Shown in pieces: positions 10,269 to 21,366 of a DNA stretch of 64,000 bases; the stretch's first letter is position 1, and every line of letters begins with the position of its first letter. Source of the stretch: Trichomonas vaginalis G3 (taxonomy: Eukaryota; Parabasalia; Trichomonadida; Trichomonadidae); contig NC_067208.1 in the NCBI RefSeq assembly GCF_026262505.1, positions 14,827,962 through 14,891,961 of the forward strand. Reading direction: 5' to 3'. Made by a program: the position numbers and the translations under genes. The notes under the pieces were generated by a model, which saw nothing but the letters and a program-made list of their open reading frames with translations, ran no database searches and was not told where the DNA came from.

Positions 10269-10365
10269 ACATTGTTTAAATCCTGAATGGAATCAATGGA
10301 GTCATAATCAAAGACCTCATAAACGAGTAAAAGAAATTAGAAATAAACTTCTTACGAAAAATTAA
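10243..10365 (+). CDS. Tiny Polinton ORF starting inside the left TIR
   Basis: A 40-codon frame begins at an ATG within the terminal inverted repeat and ends with a basic tail. It contains the motif WSHNQRPHKR. An inverted counterpart carrying the same motif lies just inside the right TIR (29973-30041), so the element has the same short coding block at both ends. The basic, Trp/His-containing peptide might bind DNA ends. No family is known to me. Confidence 0.45.
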   Translation: MSDIPRLIKHCLNPEWNQWSHNQRPHKRVKEIRNKLLTKN

Positions 10366-10408
10366 AACTTAGTTATGTTTATTATTTTATTTTTTTATTT
10401 TGTATGAA

Positions 10409-10895
10409 ATGAGCGTCAAAACTAACAACGTTAAAAAATTAGGATTCACAAACGAGGAAATAAAGGATATATTAGAGGAGGTGGGTTATGAAGTTGATAA
10501 ATATTATTTAAGAAATTGTAAAAAATTCGCGGAGTTATTAAATGATTTAGATTATGATGGAAAAATGAATAAAGATAATGTTATAAATTTCTTATATCCC
10601 ACATCTGAAGAAGAAAAACCTAAAGAACCTGATGTTTTCCCTGAATATTATGAAGAACGGATTAAAGATGATGAATACAATGAAATTGAAAGACTGAAAA
10701 AAATAAGAGATGAAATAGATGAAAAAATTAAGGAATTAGGAGAAGTTGAAAAATATAATGAAAATGAAGTAGAGGGTTTAATGAATATCCCAGCTTCAGA
10801 ATCAGAAGTACAGAAATCTCATGAAGAAAGATATAAAAATTATGTCTCAGAATCAACACAAAATTTATTAGATGGTGAAATAGACGAAACTGTAA
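10409..10895 (+). pseudogene. Polinton protein of unknown function, part left of the MITE (fossil)
   Basis: The frame starts at ATG 10409 after a T-rich leader typical of this element's genes. It is acidic and Lys/Glu-rich, with repeated YEVDKYYL- and DEYNEIERLKKIRDEI-type helices, predicted as coiled coil. It ends at the MITE insertion at 10896. No recognisable domain. The position at the left end, before the polymerase, is the only clue to function. Confidence 0.5.
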
Positions 10896-10897
10896 TA

Positions 10898-12136
10898 AAC
10901 AGAAATTCATCAAAAGTGACAGCTCTCAATTTTTTGACATTTGTAAATTCTAAATTGAATGAGAAAAATGAAATAATACTAAGCATAATACAATATTCTA
11001 GATTTAATTATAATTAGGAAAAAGTTAGTTTTGAGAGTACTTTTCATAGGAATATAGAATGAAATCTTCTGAAAAATAATATCACATAAACTCATATTAT
11101 TTTCTAATATATAACTATTTTATATAAAAATCAAATTCAATGATCTTAAAAGCGAAGGATAAACCTCAAAATTTACGAATATAATGAGTGGGAATATAAT
11201 GCTTATCTATCATAAAACCATATGAATATCAATTTTTGCTTTACGCCTAATTTTTGACGACAATTAGCAAAAAATGTTAAATGTTAACACTCAGTCCATT
11301 TGAATATGAAAAATAAAATTGACTTTGATTAAATGTTTTTATTTATCATGCAATTCTTCTTGCGACCAAAGATTTGATAAAACTTCAAAAAATAAGATAG
11401 CTTAAAAAATAATATACGGTAGTGTTTTACTAATAGATCAATAGTATATAAATTCTATTAAAATGGATTTGATCCAAAAAAATATATAAATTTGATCATA
11501 AATAAAAACGTTTTAAATTACTTCTTCATTTAAATTATAACAATTATTTTTGGTTTTATATTTTTTTGGATCAAATCCATTTTAATAGAATTTATATACT
11601 ATTCATCTATTAGTAAACACTACCGTATATTATTTTTTAAGCTATCTTATTTTTTGAAGTTTTATTCAAATCTTTGGTCGCAAGAAGAATTGCATGATAA
11701 ATAAAAACATTTAATCAAAGTCAATTTTATTTTTCATATTCAAATGGACTGAGTGTTAACATTTAACATTTTTTGCTAATTGTCGTCAAAAATTAGGCGT
11801 AAAGCAAAAATTGATATTTCATATGGTTTTATGATAGATAAGCATTATATTCCCACTCATTATATTCGTAAATTTTGAGGTTTATCCTTCGCTTTTAAGA
11901 TCATTGAATTTGATTTTTATATAAAATAGTTATATATTAGAAAATAATATGAGTTTATGTGATATTATTTTTCAGAAGATTTTGTGTTCTTCTTCAAAAT
12001 TTTATTTTTTTATTAAAAAGAATCTTTACAAAATATACATTTACTTTAATTAATATTTAAAAACGTGCTCTATCAAAAGTTCCAAAAATTCAATATTTTA
12101 GCTTTTCTGAGGTGTCACTTTTGATGAATTTCTGTT
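10898..12136. mobile_element. Mariner-type MITE (foldback), copy 1, inside the Polinton
   Basis: A 1239-bp element with inverted ends AACAGAAATTCATCAAAA... (24 bp each) flanked by a TA duplication (10896-10897 and 12137-12138), the hallmark of Tc1/mariner insertion. Its core is a ~425-bp near-perfect inverted repeat (11062-11487 against 11558-11982) with a ~70-bp spacer. The outermost ~160 bp on each side differ from one another. There is no transposase. It is non-autonomous and was inserted into a Polinton gene region. A shorter relative is at 51180-51817. Confidence 0.93.
11062..11982. repeat. Long inverted repeat inside MITE copy 1
   Basis: Two arms of about 425 bp match almost base for base in inverse orientation, with a ~70-bp spacer at 11488-11557. 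Transcribed RNA would fold into a very long hairpin, and the DNA could form a cruciform. Confidence 0.95.
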
Positions 12137-12138
12137 TA

Positions 12139-12772
12139 CAACAAAACACTTTCAGAAGAAGGTACTAAATTTATTCGTAAACATAAGTTACAATTTATTG
12201 ATAATGAAGAATACCCCTGTATCTTACTTTCACCCCCTCTCGATTCTGAGAAATTCAAAAAAGCTCTTAAAAACGTGACATATGCAACTAATACGATTAA
12301 GAAAGAAGATCATGATATTTACACAAATTATTATTTAAATAAATGAACAGGTGTTGATAAAGTTTTTGATTTATTAGATAAAATATCAAAAGAAACCATT
12401 GGAACCTATAAAATTTTGTGTGATTGTGGTTTCATTATTGAAGATACCAATAATGTTTCATATGAAAGAACAGCACCGAAGGAAGACGAAGTGGAAAGGT
12501 CTATACCATTCGTTATTAAGAATATAAAAGATATGAAAACGTATAAGCATTATATTTATTCATTTATTTCAGAAAAAATGGAAGCAACCCATAAAACATC
12601 TTCTCATCATTTTATAGCTATTCATACATTCCTTTTCAAAGTTGTGAAATTAAATAAGACAGGAATTAGATTTAATGTATCAGGGTACGCATTCTTGAGT
12701 AAATTAAAATGTATTCGTCACGTCGCAGATGATAAAAATTTATGTGTTCTTAATTCATTTTATGGGCTTTAA
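12139..12772 (+). pseudogene. Polinton protein of unknown function, part right of the MITE (fossil)
   Basis: Coding-like text resumes directly after the MITE and runs to a TAA at 12770-12772. Recognisable blocks include YKILCDCGFIIEDTNN and HKTSSHHFIAIHTFLFKVV. The composition is mixed, with several His and Cys residues. I do not recognise the family. It lies 50 bp upstream of the polymerase region on the same strand. Confidence 0.45.
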
Positions 12773-12821
12773 AAAATAAACTTTATTTTTATTTATTTTT
12801 TAATTTTTTATTCTTACATAA

Positions 12822-15800
12822 ATGAACAAAAACGGAACAGCTAAAATGAATGATAATCAAATTAGAGCAGAAGGTAGAAGGTTATTTAAACGCTTCTATA
12901 ACATTCCTGATGGTGCTAATCCTAAAACTCGTAGAAGCTATTTAAATGAAGCAATAGATGCATATGAAGGGTTTGACATTTCATCAGAAAGTGAGAGATT
13001 AGCGAGAATGTTAAATGTTAATATTGATTTCTATTATTGTGATCCTCAACCAGAAGACGTGGACATAAATAAGGTAGACTTTCCATTAGTGGAATCAATA
13101 ATGATAGATCCAGAATTTGAAACAGTAAATATTTTATTAACACAGAGTCCATGTGGAAAACTTCACGCTGACAGAATAACAGACGTTGAAGCACTCACCG
13201 GCTATAAAGTTTGTCCATATTGTAAAGAAGAAGTTTATTCTATCCGTGATGATCCAGAAAGGAAAAACCAAAGAAGATTTTTAAAGCATTGTGAGAAATG
13301 TAAAGAAAATAATGGAAGATTAATTCAAGACGTTCAGTTGCAAAAGACACAGCAACCATATGCACCACATATTACGAAATAGAAGATATATCAGTGGTTA
13401 TTAGCTCACAATTTGCAGAAATATTATAAACCGACAAGATATTATATTACTTTTGACTTTGAAACATTAGAGACTAAAGAAGAATTACAACTTTCTGAGT
13501 GTGCAACTTTGAACGCTTACTTAAAACCATTCATGGTATCATCAACGGTTAAATTAAATGATAAAACATATACGAGGAATTTTTGCTTAACTTCGAGTGA
13601 TTCTTTTATTTCTGATTGGATTGAGTTTTTATTTTCAACCTGTTCATTAGTTGTTGAATCAAATATAAGTCAATACAATGAATTATTGAAGTCGCAAACG
13701 GCTGGGACTTTGTCCCATACATTAAATGAAAAACAGAAGGAAGCATTTAAAGAACTTCTAGATGAGGAATTCAATAAAGTGAATATCATAGGTTTTAATT
13801 CGGGAAAGTTTGATTTAAATTTAATTCTTCGTGATTTAAACACTACAAAATGGAAAATAAAATCAATGCTGGGTTCATCTTCACAATTTAAGCAAATCAT
13901 TGTAAAGAAAACAAACGTTCCATATGAATTGAGATTTATTGACATCAGAAATTATATAGCGGGTGGGACATTAGACCAATTCACTCAAGATTTCGGAAAC
14001 AATAAATCACGTGTTAAATCCTTTTTCCCTTATCAATTCATCACATGGGAGAATTACGAAGAAGAATTATATAAAGTGGAACCATTCACGAAAGATTCAT
14101 TTTATTCAGCATTAACCCAAGAAACTATATCAGATAGTGATTATCAAATATATCTCAATGATGCTAAAAATTTTAAGAATAGATTAGAATATTTTATTCA
14201 TTATTGCAATAAAGATGTTGAAATTATGATTGACCCAATCGATAAAATTATTGAAGAAACATTTGTTTATAAAATTGACACGCTTCATAATCTTTCTTTA
14301 TCATCGAATGCTTCAATGATTCGTTACGCTTTAGCATATAAAGACTTTAATCCTAATGAAAAATATCCTGAGGAAGAGATAGAATCAAGTTTTGAATTAA
14401 CGAAAAAGTATTGGAAATATAAAATTGAATCATATAAGAAACAAGATGAAAAAGCAGAAAGGGATACTAAAAATAATGTTTCAATGGATGATTTTCAATA
14501 CTATCACGATTTAATCCTTTCATCTAAATGCAAAATGTGTGGTAAAGCGTTTACATATGCAAATAAAACATTGGATAGAATCGATAATGAAAAACCACAT
14601 ACCAAAGAAAATTGTCAGTTAATGTGTTGTTATTGCAATGTCGTAAAATCAAATAAAGATGAAGATGTTCAACGTTTAAGAATCAATTTAAGAAATTATG
14701 CATTAAAAAATAATTTACCAATGACTTTAGATTCAGTTGAAGCTTATCACATTCTCCGTAATGGAATTACTGGTGGTTTATCAAATGTTCAACATAGAGT
14801 AAATCTTAAAGGAATCACACACATTAATAAACTTTCATATAATCCAGAAACTAAAACTGTATCAAATGAGGACACCACCAATTATGACTCATTTCGTTGG
14901 TGTTGATTTTAATTCATTATATCCTTCATCATTTTCATCTAATCCTCATGATTTCATTCAATATACTGACCATAAAATGTATATGCCGGGAAGATTGAAT
15001 GGTGTTATCATTTGTGATACAGCAACAAAGAAAGCAAAAGCAGTGGGAATAATTAAGAAGAAAAATACTTTATTCGTGGCTGAAGTAAAGGGTCACATTG
15101 ATGAAAATACATTAATGATTACATAAACTTTTTACCGATAATAAGAAACTTAGATATTATCACAGATGAAAAAACAATTGGCAGTTTTATGTATAATTAC
15201 ATGAAATCAAACAATTTACCAGTTGACCAGAAACAGAGGAAATTAACTCAGTTAGCATCAACACACAACCAATATCAACCATTTTCTTCTTATTATCTTT
15301 GGTATCTAATAGACAGATTTCATTTTATCATTGATGACATTCAATCAATTTTAACATTTACTAAAAACACTTGTTTTAATGAATTTGCGAACAAATTTAT
15401 GAATGAAAGACAAAAGGCTGAATTAGAAGGAAATAAAAGAAAAAGTTTATTTTGCAAGATTTCACTTAATGGATCATATGGTTACGATGCAATGAATACA
15501 CAAAATTACGCAAAGACTAAAATAATGAATGCACAGAAGGCACGCGTTGCATGTATGTCATATAAGTTTAAAAACATAAGAGAAATAGGTGAAGATACAT
15601 ATCAAGTGATGCTTAAAGATAGATTTTATAGATGTGATACATGTTTACAAGAGGCATTCTTCACTTTAGATAATGCTAAATACTGGTATTTGGTTTTCAT
15701 TTATGATTTTATGTATAAATGCATGAATGTTAATCGTTTTCATTTCATTGAAGGTGATACTGATTCATCTTATTGGGCAATCGCTGGCGACCCAAATCTT

Positions 15801-16285
15801 CCTAACACTCAAGCATTTCAAGCAATTGTTACCGATAAACAATTTTATGATAAAAACATTTTCAAATTCGCACCATTTGATTTCTTCTGTTTTGATGAGA
15901 AATTTAAACCTAAATTAAAGAATAAAGCTGAAGAAAAAGCACATGAGAAGAAGTTATTGGGTTTAGCAATTGAGAAACAAGGTGATAACATGGTTGCTTT
16001 ATGCCCTAAGTGTTATACATCATTCAACGGTTCAATTGATGGAAGTGATTTTAAAAAGATTGCACAAAAAATGAAAGGTGTTAGTTTACGACAAAATAAA
16101 CAATTAACACCTAAAAATTATTTGGATATAAAATAAATGATAAAGTGATATTTGATGGTCAGAATATTAATTTACAACTTAAAAACGGGTCAATGACTCG
16201 CTTAACAATCGGTAAGACTGCATTAACAGGAGCACACACTAAGGCTGTATGTTGTGAAAATGGATGTTGTATGCCATTTATTTAA
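12822..16285 (+). pseudogene. Protein-primed family B DNA polymerase of the Polinton (fossil)
   Basis: The exonuclease motifs are visible in order: FDFETLE (Exo I), GFNSGKFDLN (Exo II) and YCNKDVEIM (Exo III). The polymerase motifs follow: DFNSLYPSS (A), SLNGSYGYD (B) and EGDTDSSYW (C). Upstream is a Cys4-type segment (CPYCKEE...HCEKC). Between Exo III and motif A sits an HNH-like Cys/His module at about 14525-14660 (CKMCGK...LDRIDN...HTKENC...CCYCN). The C-terminus ends in a Cys-rich tail (CCENGCC). This is the Polinton replicative polymerase, which in the family uses a terminal protein as primer. It is broken in several places. The family call is firm. Confidence 0.9.
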
Positions 16286-16411
16286 TACAATTTAAAATTT
16301 TATTTTTAATAAAATGCCACAGAAGAGACAAAAGGAACCGTTAATGATGGTTTTGATACTATGATTCAAAGAGGCGGGCACCCTTAAAACACTTATTTTA
16401 TTTTTATATAA

Positions 16412-17931
16412 ATGAATAGCGCAGATTTAAAAAATTTAATTTATGATTTAGTACTTAATCAAAATTTTCTTACTTATTATGAATTAAAATCATATCTCCA
16501 AAAATATAATAAAAATATAACGGGTGATGATGTGGATTATTATTATCCGTATTATAAAAATGAAATTTTGAAATATCATGATAAAATAATTTCTAAAATT
16601 AAAGACAAAATTAAAAATAATGAATATACAAAGGAAAAAACTAAATCACAACTTAAACAATTGAAAGATTTCAAAAATAAAGTATTAACAGAAGAAGATA
16701 TTGATGAATTATATAAATTATATAATCATGAGCCGCAAAAAACAAAGGAACAAAAACAAAAGGTGCAAAACACCCAGGTCCTTCAGACCATAAATGAAGC
16801 ACAAGCTTTAATTTATGATTCATTAGTTAAACCATATTCAGCCCGACTTTTAAATGAAGATCAACTTTTGGAATTCATCCTTCAACATAAACTCGAAGCG
16901 GGAAAGTATATCAAACCTTTATATACAGCATATTTAAAACAAATGAATAGAATACATCCAGAATTAATGAAGGGGGGAATGAAATCCAAAATCAAAGCAG
17001 ATAAAATTAAACCACTTGCAACACCAAAACCTCCAACGACAGTACCTCCTCCTCCTTCAGTTAATCCTTCATCATTCACTTTATTATATCCATTTCAAAC
17101 ATTAAAGAAGCAAAAAGATTTTAAAAGGATTTCAAGATATTAAATAAACCAATTGACCCGAAAAATTCAACCGTTAAAGGAAAAATTTAGTCGCCTTCAT
17201 TTGCTCCATATCCATATTCATACGAAATCGATCATCTGGAATATTCAAAAGGAAACGTTACTTATTTATTTGCCATTAACATTAACACTAGATATTTATA
17301 TTGCATTCCAGTGAAAGGGAAAACAGAACAGGAAACAAGAAGGGCTATACAATACTTACTAGATCATGAAAGAGTAGATAATATCAGGGGTGATGGTGAT
17401 AAAGGATTTCAGGCAGCTATGGCTCATTATTTCCCACAAATTAATTTTTTCTTTTCATCCTCTCCATATACGTTTCATAATAAAATAGTTGATGCGGTAA
17501 TGAGAACTCTTAGAGATGCGTTAGGGGTTAACGGTCAGATATACTGGGATGGAAATCATGACTCCATCATACAACAGTTAGTATATTATTACAATAATAC
17601 ATGGCATAGAACTATAAACATGAAACCGGTGGAAATGAAAAATGATATTTCAAAAGAATGGGAATATATTAGAAAGCAAATGGAAAGGTTGAATGATGTT
17701 AAACGTGAACAAATTAATTCGGGGCTCATGAATTTTAAACAAGGGGATAAAGTTTTGATTCATCTCGATTATGGAAAAACTGATAAATCAATGACAAAAA
17801 GAAGACGAAGATTTGACACAATAGCTGAATTTGTTAGATATATTAACGGCAATGCATTAGTTGAAGTTGACAATAAATTAATAGAAATTCCGATTTATTT
17901 TATTACTCCATTATATTTAAATAATATTTAA
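16412..17931 (+). pseudogene. Polinton integrase region, retroviral (RVE) type (fossil)
   Basis: The first part (16412-17143) is a Lys/Tyr-rich, helical N-terminal region with a Pro-rich end (TTVPPPPSVNP). The downstream part has the RVE-type integrase core: YSYEIDHLEYS, then LFAINI-NTRYLYCIPVKGKT, IRGDGDKGF and NKIVDAVMRTLRDALG, followed by YYYNNTWHRTINMKPVEM. It ends with an SH3/chromo-like C-terminal region (FKQGDKVLIHLDYGKTDKS). This is the enzyme that inserts Polintons and makes their short target duplications. Broken, probably one or two times. Whether the N-terminal region belongs to the same protein is inferred from spacing. Confidence 0.8.
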
Positions 17932-17951
17932 TTTTTTTTATTTCGTAAGAA

Positions 17952-18071
17952 ATGAGTGACAACAAAGCAGCCAAGAGTCCAGACAATGAATATAAAAAGA
18001 AACTAAACAGATTAAATCAAAAATATGCTATTACAAAAAGAAGCCGCAATGCGGTGGGGCTGAAAAGATAA
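17952..18071 (+). CDS. Tiny basic Polinton protein
   Basis: A 39-residue frame (MSDNKAAKSPDNEYKKKLNR...) with many Lys and Arg, preceded by the T-rich leader seen before other Polinton genes (taagaaATG) and placed 20 bp after the integrase stop. It might be a small DNA-binding protein. No family recognised. Confidence 0.35.
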   Translation: MSDNKAAKSPDNEYKKKLNRLNQKYAITKRSRNAVGLKR

Positions 18072-18228
18072 AGAGAGGAAAGAAATAATCGAAAAATTAG
18101 AAACTTACCGTTCAATCCTTAAAACTGAGTGAAGCAAAAATAAAAGAATTTAATAGAATAAATAAATTGATTGGGAAGAGATGAATTTAATAAAGATGAA
18201 TTTTTAAACTCTATCCCAAATTTAATTT

Positions 18229-18417
18229 TTATTCCTCTTCGACAACATCTCTTCGAGGAGACGCCGAACCCTTCCTGGTTCTTCTTTCCATCATTACTGC
18301 ATAACCGCATCTTCTCGGTTTTCGTGGTTTGTTGTTTTTAATTAGTTCTTGCATCATTTTTATCATTTCCTCCCTTGTTATGATTCGTGGTAAATTTTGA
18401 GCTTGTGGGGTATCCAT
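18229..18417 (-). CDS. Small basic Polinton protein, 62 aa
   Basis: The frame MDTPQAQNLPRIITREEM...PRKPRRCGYAVMMERRTRK starts after an A/T-rich leader ending ataaATG. Its C-terminal half is Arg-rich and resembles small core or nucleic-acid-binding proteins. It is the last minus-strand gene before the tandem array, converging on the integrase side. Function unknown. Confidence 0.4.
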   Translation of the reverse strand: MDTPQAQNLPRIITREEMIKMMQELIKNNKPRKPRRCGYAVMMERRTRKGSASPRRDVVEEE

Positions 18418-18481
18418 TTATATAATAAATAAAATTTTGTTATCAGTTATTTTATCGTTAATGGTTTTAGGTTATTCAATA

Positions 18482-18955
18482 ATGAATTATTTTTGAATAA
18501 CTGAAAGTGTCACTACGTCACCATGTCACCAGGTTAATTAACTTCTCTTAAAAATGATGACAACATGACATTTTGACAACAGGTACGAAAGGAGGAAGGC
18601 ATTTATGAATTATTTTTGAATAACTGAAAGTGTCACTACGTCACCATGTCACCAGGTTAATTAACTTCTCTTAAAAATGATGACAACATGACATTTTGAC
18701 AACAGGTACGAAAGGAGGAAGGCATTTATGAATTATTTTTGAATAACTGAAAGTGTCACTACGTCACCATGTCACCAGGTTAATTAACTTCTCTTAAAAA
18801 TGATGACAACATGACATTTTGACAACAGGTACGAAAGGAGGAAGGCATTTATGAATTATTTTTGAATAACTGAAAGTGTCACCACGTCACCATGTCACCA
18901 GGTTAATTAACTTCTCTTAAAAATGATGACAACATGACATTTTGACAACACAGCA
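18482..18955. repeat. Tandem array with iteron-like modules, 123-bp unit x ~4
   Basis: Four copies at an exact 123-bp period. Each unit holds three GTCAC-type motifs spaced 8 bp (GTGTCACT-ACGTCACC-ATGTCACC), a central palindrome GTTAATTAAC and three TGACA motifs, also spaced 8 bp (TGACAACA-TGACATTT-TGACAAC). The array sits just downstream of the primase-helicase gene. The same module occurs inverted on the other side of that gene and once beside the right TIR. The layout resembles initiator-binding iterons. Confidence 0.93.
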
Positions 18956-18987
18956 GGATTAATGCAAAAATAAATTCCAATCATACT

Positions 18988-21300
18988 TTATAAAGCTTCA
19001 TTTACAGGTATTTCATCATCAGTAAATGAATCCTCATTATCGTTTGGTTCAACCTGTTTATATAATCCTTTCATTTCTTCTTTCAAAACATAACACCATG
19101 TCTGTTTACCATCTATTTTTCTTTGTTTCCTTTCATATTTATCCTTAATGCTCATTTGAAAGTTTTTGTCTTTCATGTCTGATGGTTTGCAGAATAGAGC
19201 ATTTTTACACGTCATACCTGCACACAATTCATCATAATGTGTATTTATCCATACATCTAAAGGATTTGTTGATAATTCAATTAAATCTTGTTTGGCTTCA
19301 GTCATCGGAATGATTCGTACGTTAAACGATGAAAGGTCATATTGCATAAAATACGTCAGTAAATTATCATAAAATTCCTTAGTGCATGAATCCATTAAAT
19401 TCTTGAAATAATCAAATTGACCCTTGAATTTACCATTAACTCTTAAAACTACGTATCTTCTGTCTCCAACTTCAATTTTGACAGGGTAGACGTTATTAGT
19501 TACCAAAATGAAATTGGCAACATTCTGAGCAGTTCTTCTGGGTTGATTCTTTTCATTAATTCTTATTTGATTATCCGTAATAATTGATTTCAAAGCGTTG
19601 AAGTTTGCGAGTCTATCTTCACCTACATTCTTGAGTTCATTAAGTACAAGAAACATTTTATTCTCAACTACTGAATTGAAATTACCCGTTAGCTCACCTA
19701 TTTCGGTAATGTTTTTGCATGAATAACCAGCGAGAAGTTCAGAAATAATGTCTGTAAATCTGTTTTTACCTGTTCCCTGAAGTCCTTTCAAAATAATTGC
19801 TGTTTCATTCTTGATTCCAGGATGTTGAATCATTGATGCAATCCAGCCGAGTAGGTATTTATACACTTCATCGTTATTATCACAAATGGCTTCTTTAATG
19901 AAATTCATAAACATCTCAATTTTTGAGTAATCTGGTTTTTCGAGAACGTTGTATTTATAACCCTGAAACGTTGAGAAAACATCTGGAGAATCAGATTTAA
20001 AGCAAACACCCTTAACGGTTAATGAAGACAATTGATTTAATAGTACGTCCCATGCTGTTATGGTTTTACCTTCTTCTTTAAATAATTTAATCATTTTGAG
20101 TGACTCTTTCATGTTTGATTGAAGAACGAATGATATTTGATTCATTTTGTCGTGGATATTATAGTCCTTTTGAATGAAATATTTATTTCCACAATCTACA
20201 AAACGGATTACACGTGATAAATCCTCAATTACTTCAGAACTGTTTTTATACTGATGATTTTCAGCCTTGCGTCTAATATCTGTTATCAAAAACGAGTCAT
20301 CAAGTTTGATATCAAATGTTATTTTTGGATTACGCAATAAAGGTAAAACGTATTCATCATAATATTCCTTTTGGTATAGTTTTAGAATCTTCACTAAAAC
20401 AAATGGAGAAGTCATTAAATGAGCATATCTACTACGTGCTTTTTCAAAATTACTTTTTGCATTTTCAGTTAAATTGCAGAAGTTATAAACGTTATCGTAT
20501 GCTTCATTAATTAAATGATTAGGTAACGAATTAATAGCTTGAAACAGTGTGAATAATGTAACTTCTTTTTCTAAATTCATGTTTCCACCGTCATTATGTA
20601 CTTCAAAATCACTAATACCATCGACTATGCTTTGAGCTAGTTTATCGTCAATGTTTACATCTTTGTTTTCATTCATGATAGTCTTTATTTCTTCATTCTT
20701 CTGTTCAACTCTTACCTTAATATTCAAATCATTTAATAAATCATTCACTGTTCTGGTTAATGTTGAATCGTAACTTCCACGAATGAATGAGTATGTATTG
20801 ATTGGTTCTGTTGCATTCTTGCGAACTCTTGAATCAGCCATAACTACTAAAGAACGCTTTGAATCATCCATAGAAGTCATTATGTCAATATCATAATCAT
20901 TGCAAGAATAACATTTAATCATTCTGTTCGAAACTGAATAGAAGAAATTAGTGTTGCAATAAATGTGAAGACCTCCTGAAGCGGTTTTAACGATAACATC
21001 TTTATCCGAAAGTTTTGATAAAATATCTTTTCTAACTGTTTCTTTAAGTTCATCATTGTACGATTTATTGATATCAACATCTATAATCGTTAAATTTGAA
21101 ATTTTATTTACTAATAAAGCCATACCAGTTTTCCTTCCTCTTCCTCCATCGTGTTTGAGGTAGTTATGCAAATCAATCTTGTTTTCACCAATTCTTTCGT
21201 TGAGGGTTTTAGTTTCTGCCACAACTAATTCCTCAGCTAATGAATCAATAACTTTTTCATCAGAAATGATAAAGTTGCTGTTGTTGTTTGTTGCTGTCAT
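18988..21300 (-). CDS. Polinton primase-superfamily 3 helicase (D5-like)
   Basis: A 770-residue frame that reads through whole; ATG at 21298-21300 after an aaataaaaATG-type leader. The N-terminal ~200 residues carry AEP primase/polymerase-like motifs (LTIIDVDINKS near residue 75, then KTASGGLHIY near 105). The C-terminal half has an SF3 helicase: Walker A GLQGTGKN, Walker B MFLVLNEL, motif C FILVTNN and an Arg finger-like GDRRYVVLR. The D5 family unwinds DNA at origins of NCLDV, virophage and plasmid-like elements. It lies between two arrays of iteron-like repeats, which suggests that the protein acts on them. Most textbook Polintons lack such a protein beside their protein-primed polymerase. 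Confidence 0.82.
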   Translation of the reverse strand: MTATNNNSNFIISDEKVIDSLAEELVVAETKTLNERIGENKIDLHNYLKHDGGRGRKTGMALLVNKISNLTIIDVDINKSYNDELKETVRKDILSKLSDKDVIVKTASGGLHIYCNTNFFYSVSNRMIKCYSCNDYDIDIMTSMDDSKRSLVVMADSRVRKNATEPINTYSFIRGSYDSTLTRTVNDLLNDLNIKVRVEQKNEEIKTIMNENKDVNIDDKLAQSIVDGISDFEVHNDGGNMNLEKEVTLFTLFQAINSLPNHLINEAYDNVYNFCNLTENAKSNFEKARSRYAHLMTSPFVLVKILKLYQKEYYDEYVLPLLRNPKITFDIKLDDSFLITDIRRKAENHQYKNSSEVIEDLSRVIRFVDCGNKYFIQKDYNIHDKMNQISFVLQSNMKESLKMIKLFKEEGKTITAWDVLLNQLSSLTVKGVCFKSDSPDVFSTFQGYKYNVLEKPDYSKIEMFMNFIKEAICDNNDEVYKYLLGWIASMIQHPGIKNETAIILKGLQGTGKNRFTDIISELLAGYSCKNITEIGELTGNFNSVVENKMFLVLNELKNVGEDRLANFNALKSIITDNQIRINEKNQPRRTAQNVANFILVTNNVYPVKIEVGDRRYVVLRVNGKFKGQFDYFKNLMDSCTKEFYDNLLTYFMQYDLSSFNVRIIPMTEAKQDLIELSTNPLDVWINTHYDELCAGMTCKNALFCKPSDMKDKNFQMSIKDKYERKQRKIDGKQTWCYVLKEEMKGLYKQVEPNDNEDSFTDDEIPVNEAL

Positions 21301-21366
21301 TTATATAGGAATAAAAAATAAAAATAATTTTAAAACTAACTTTATTTTTGGACTGCATCAAATTTC

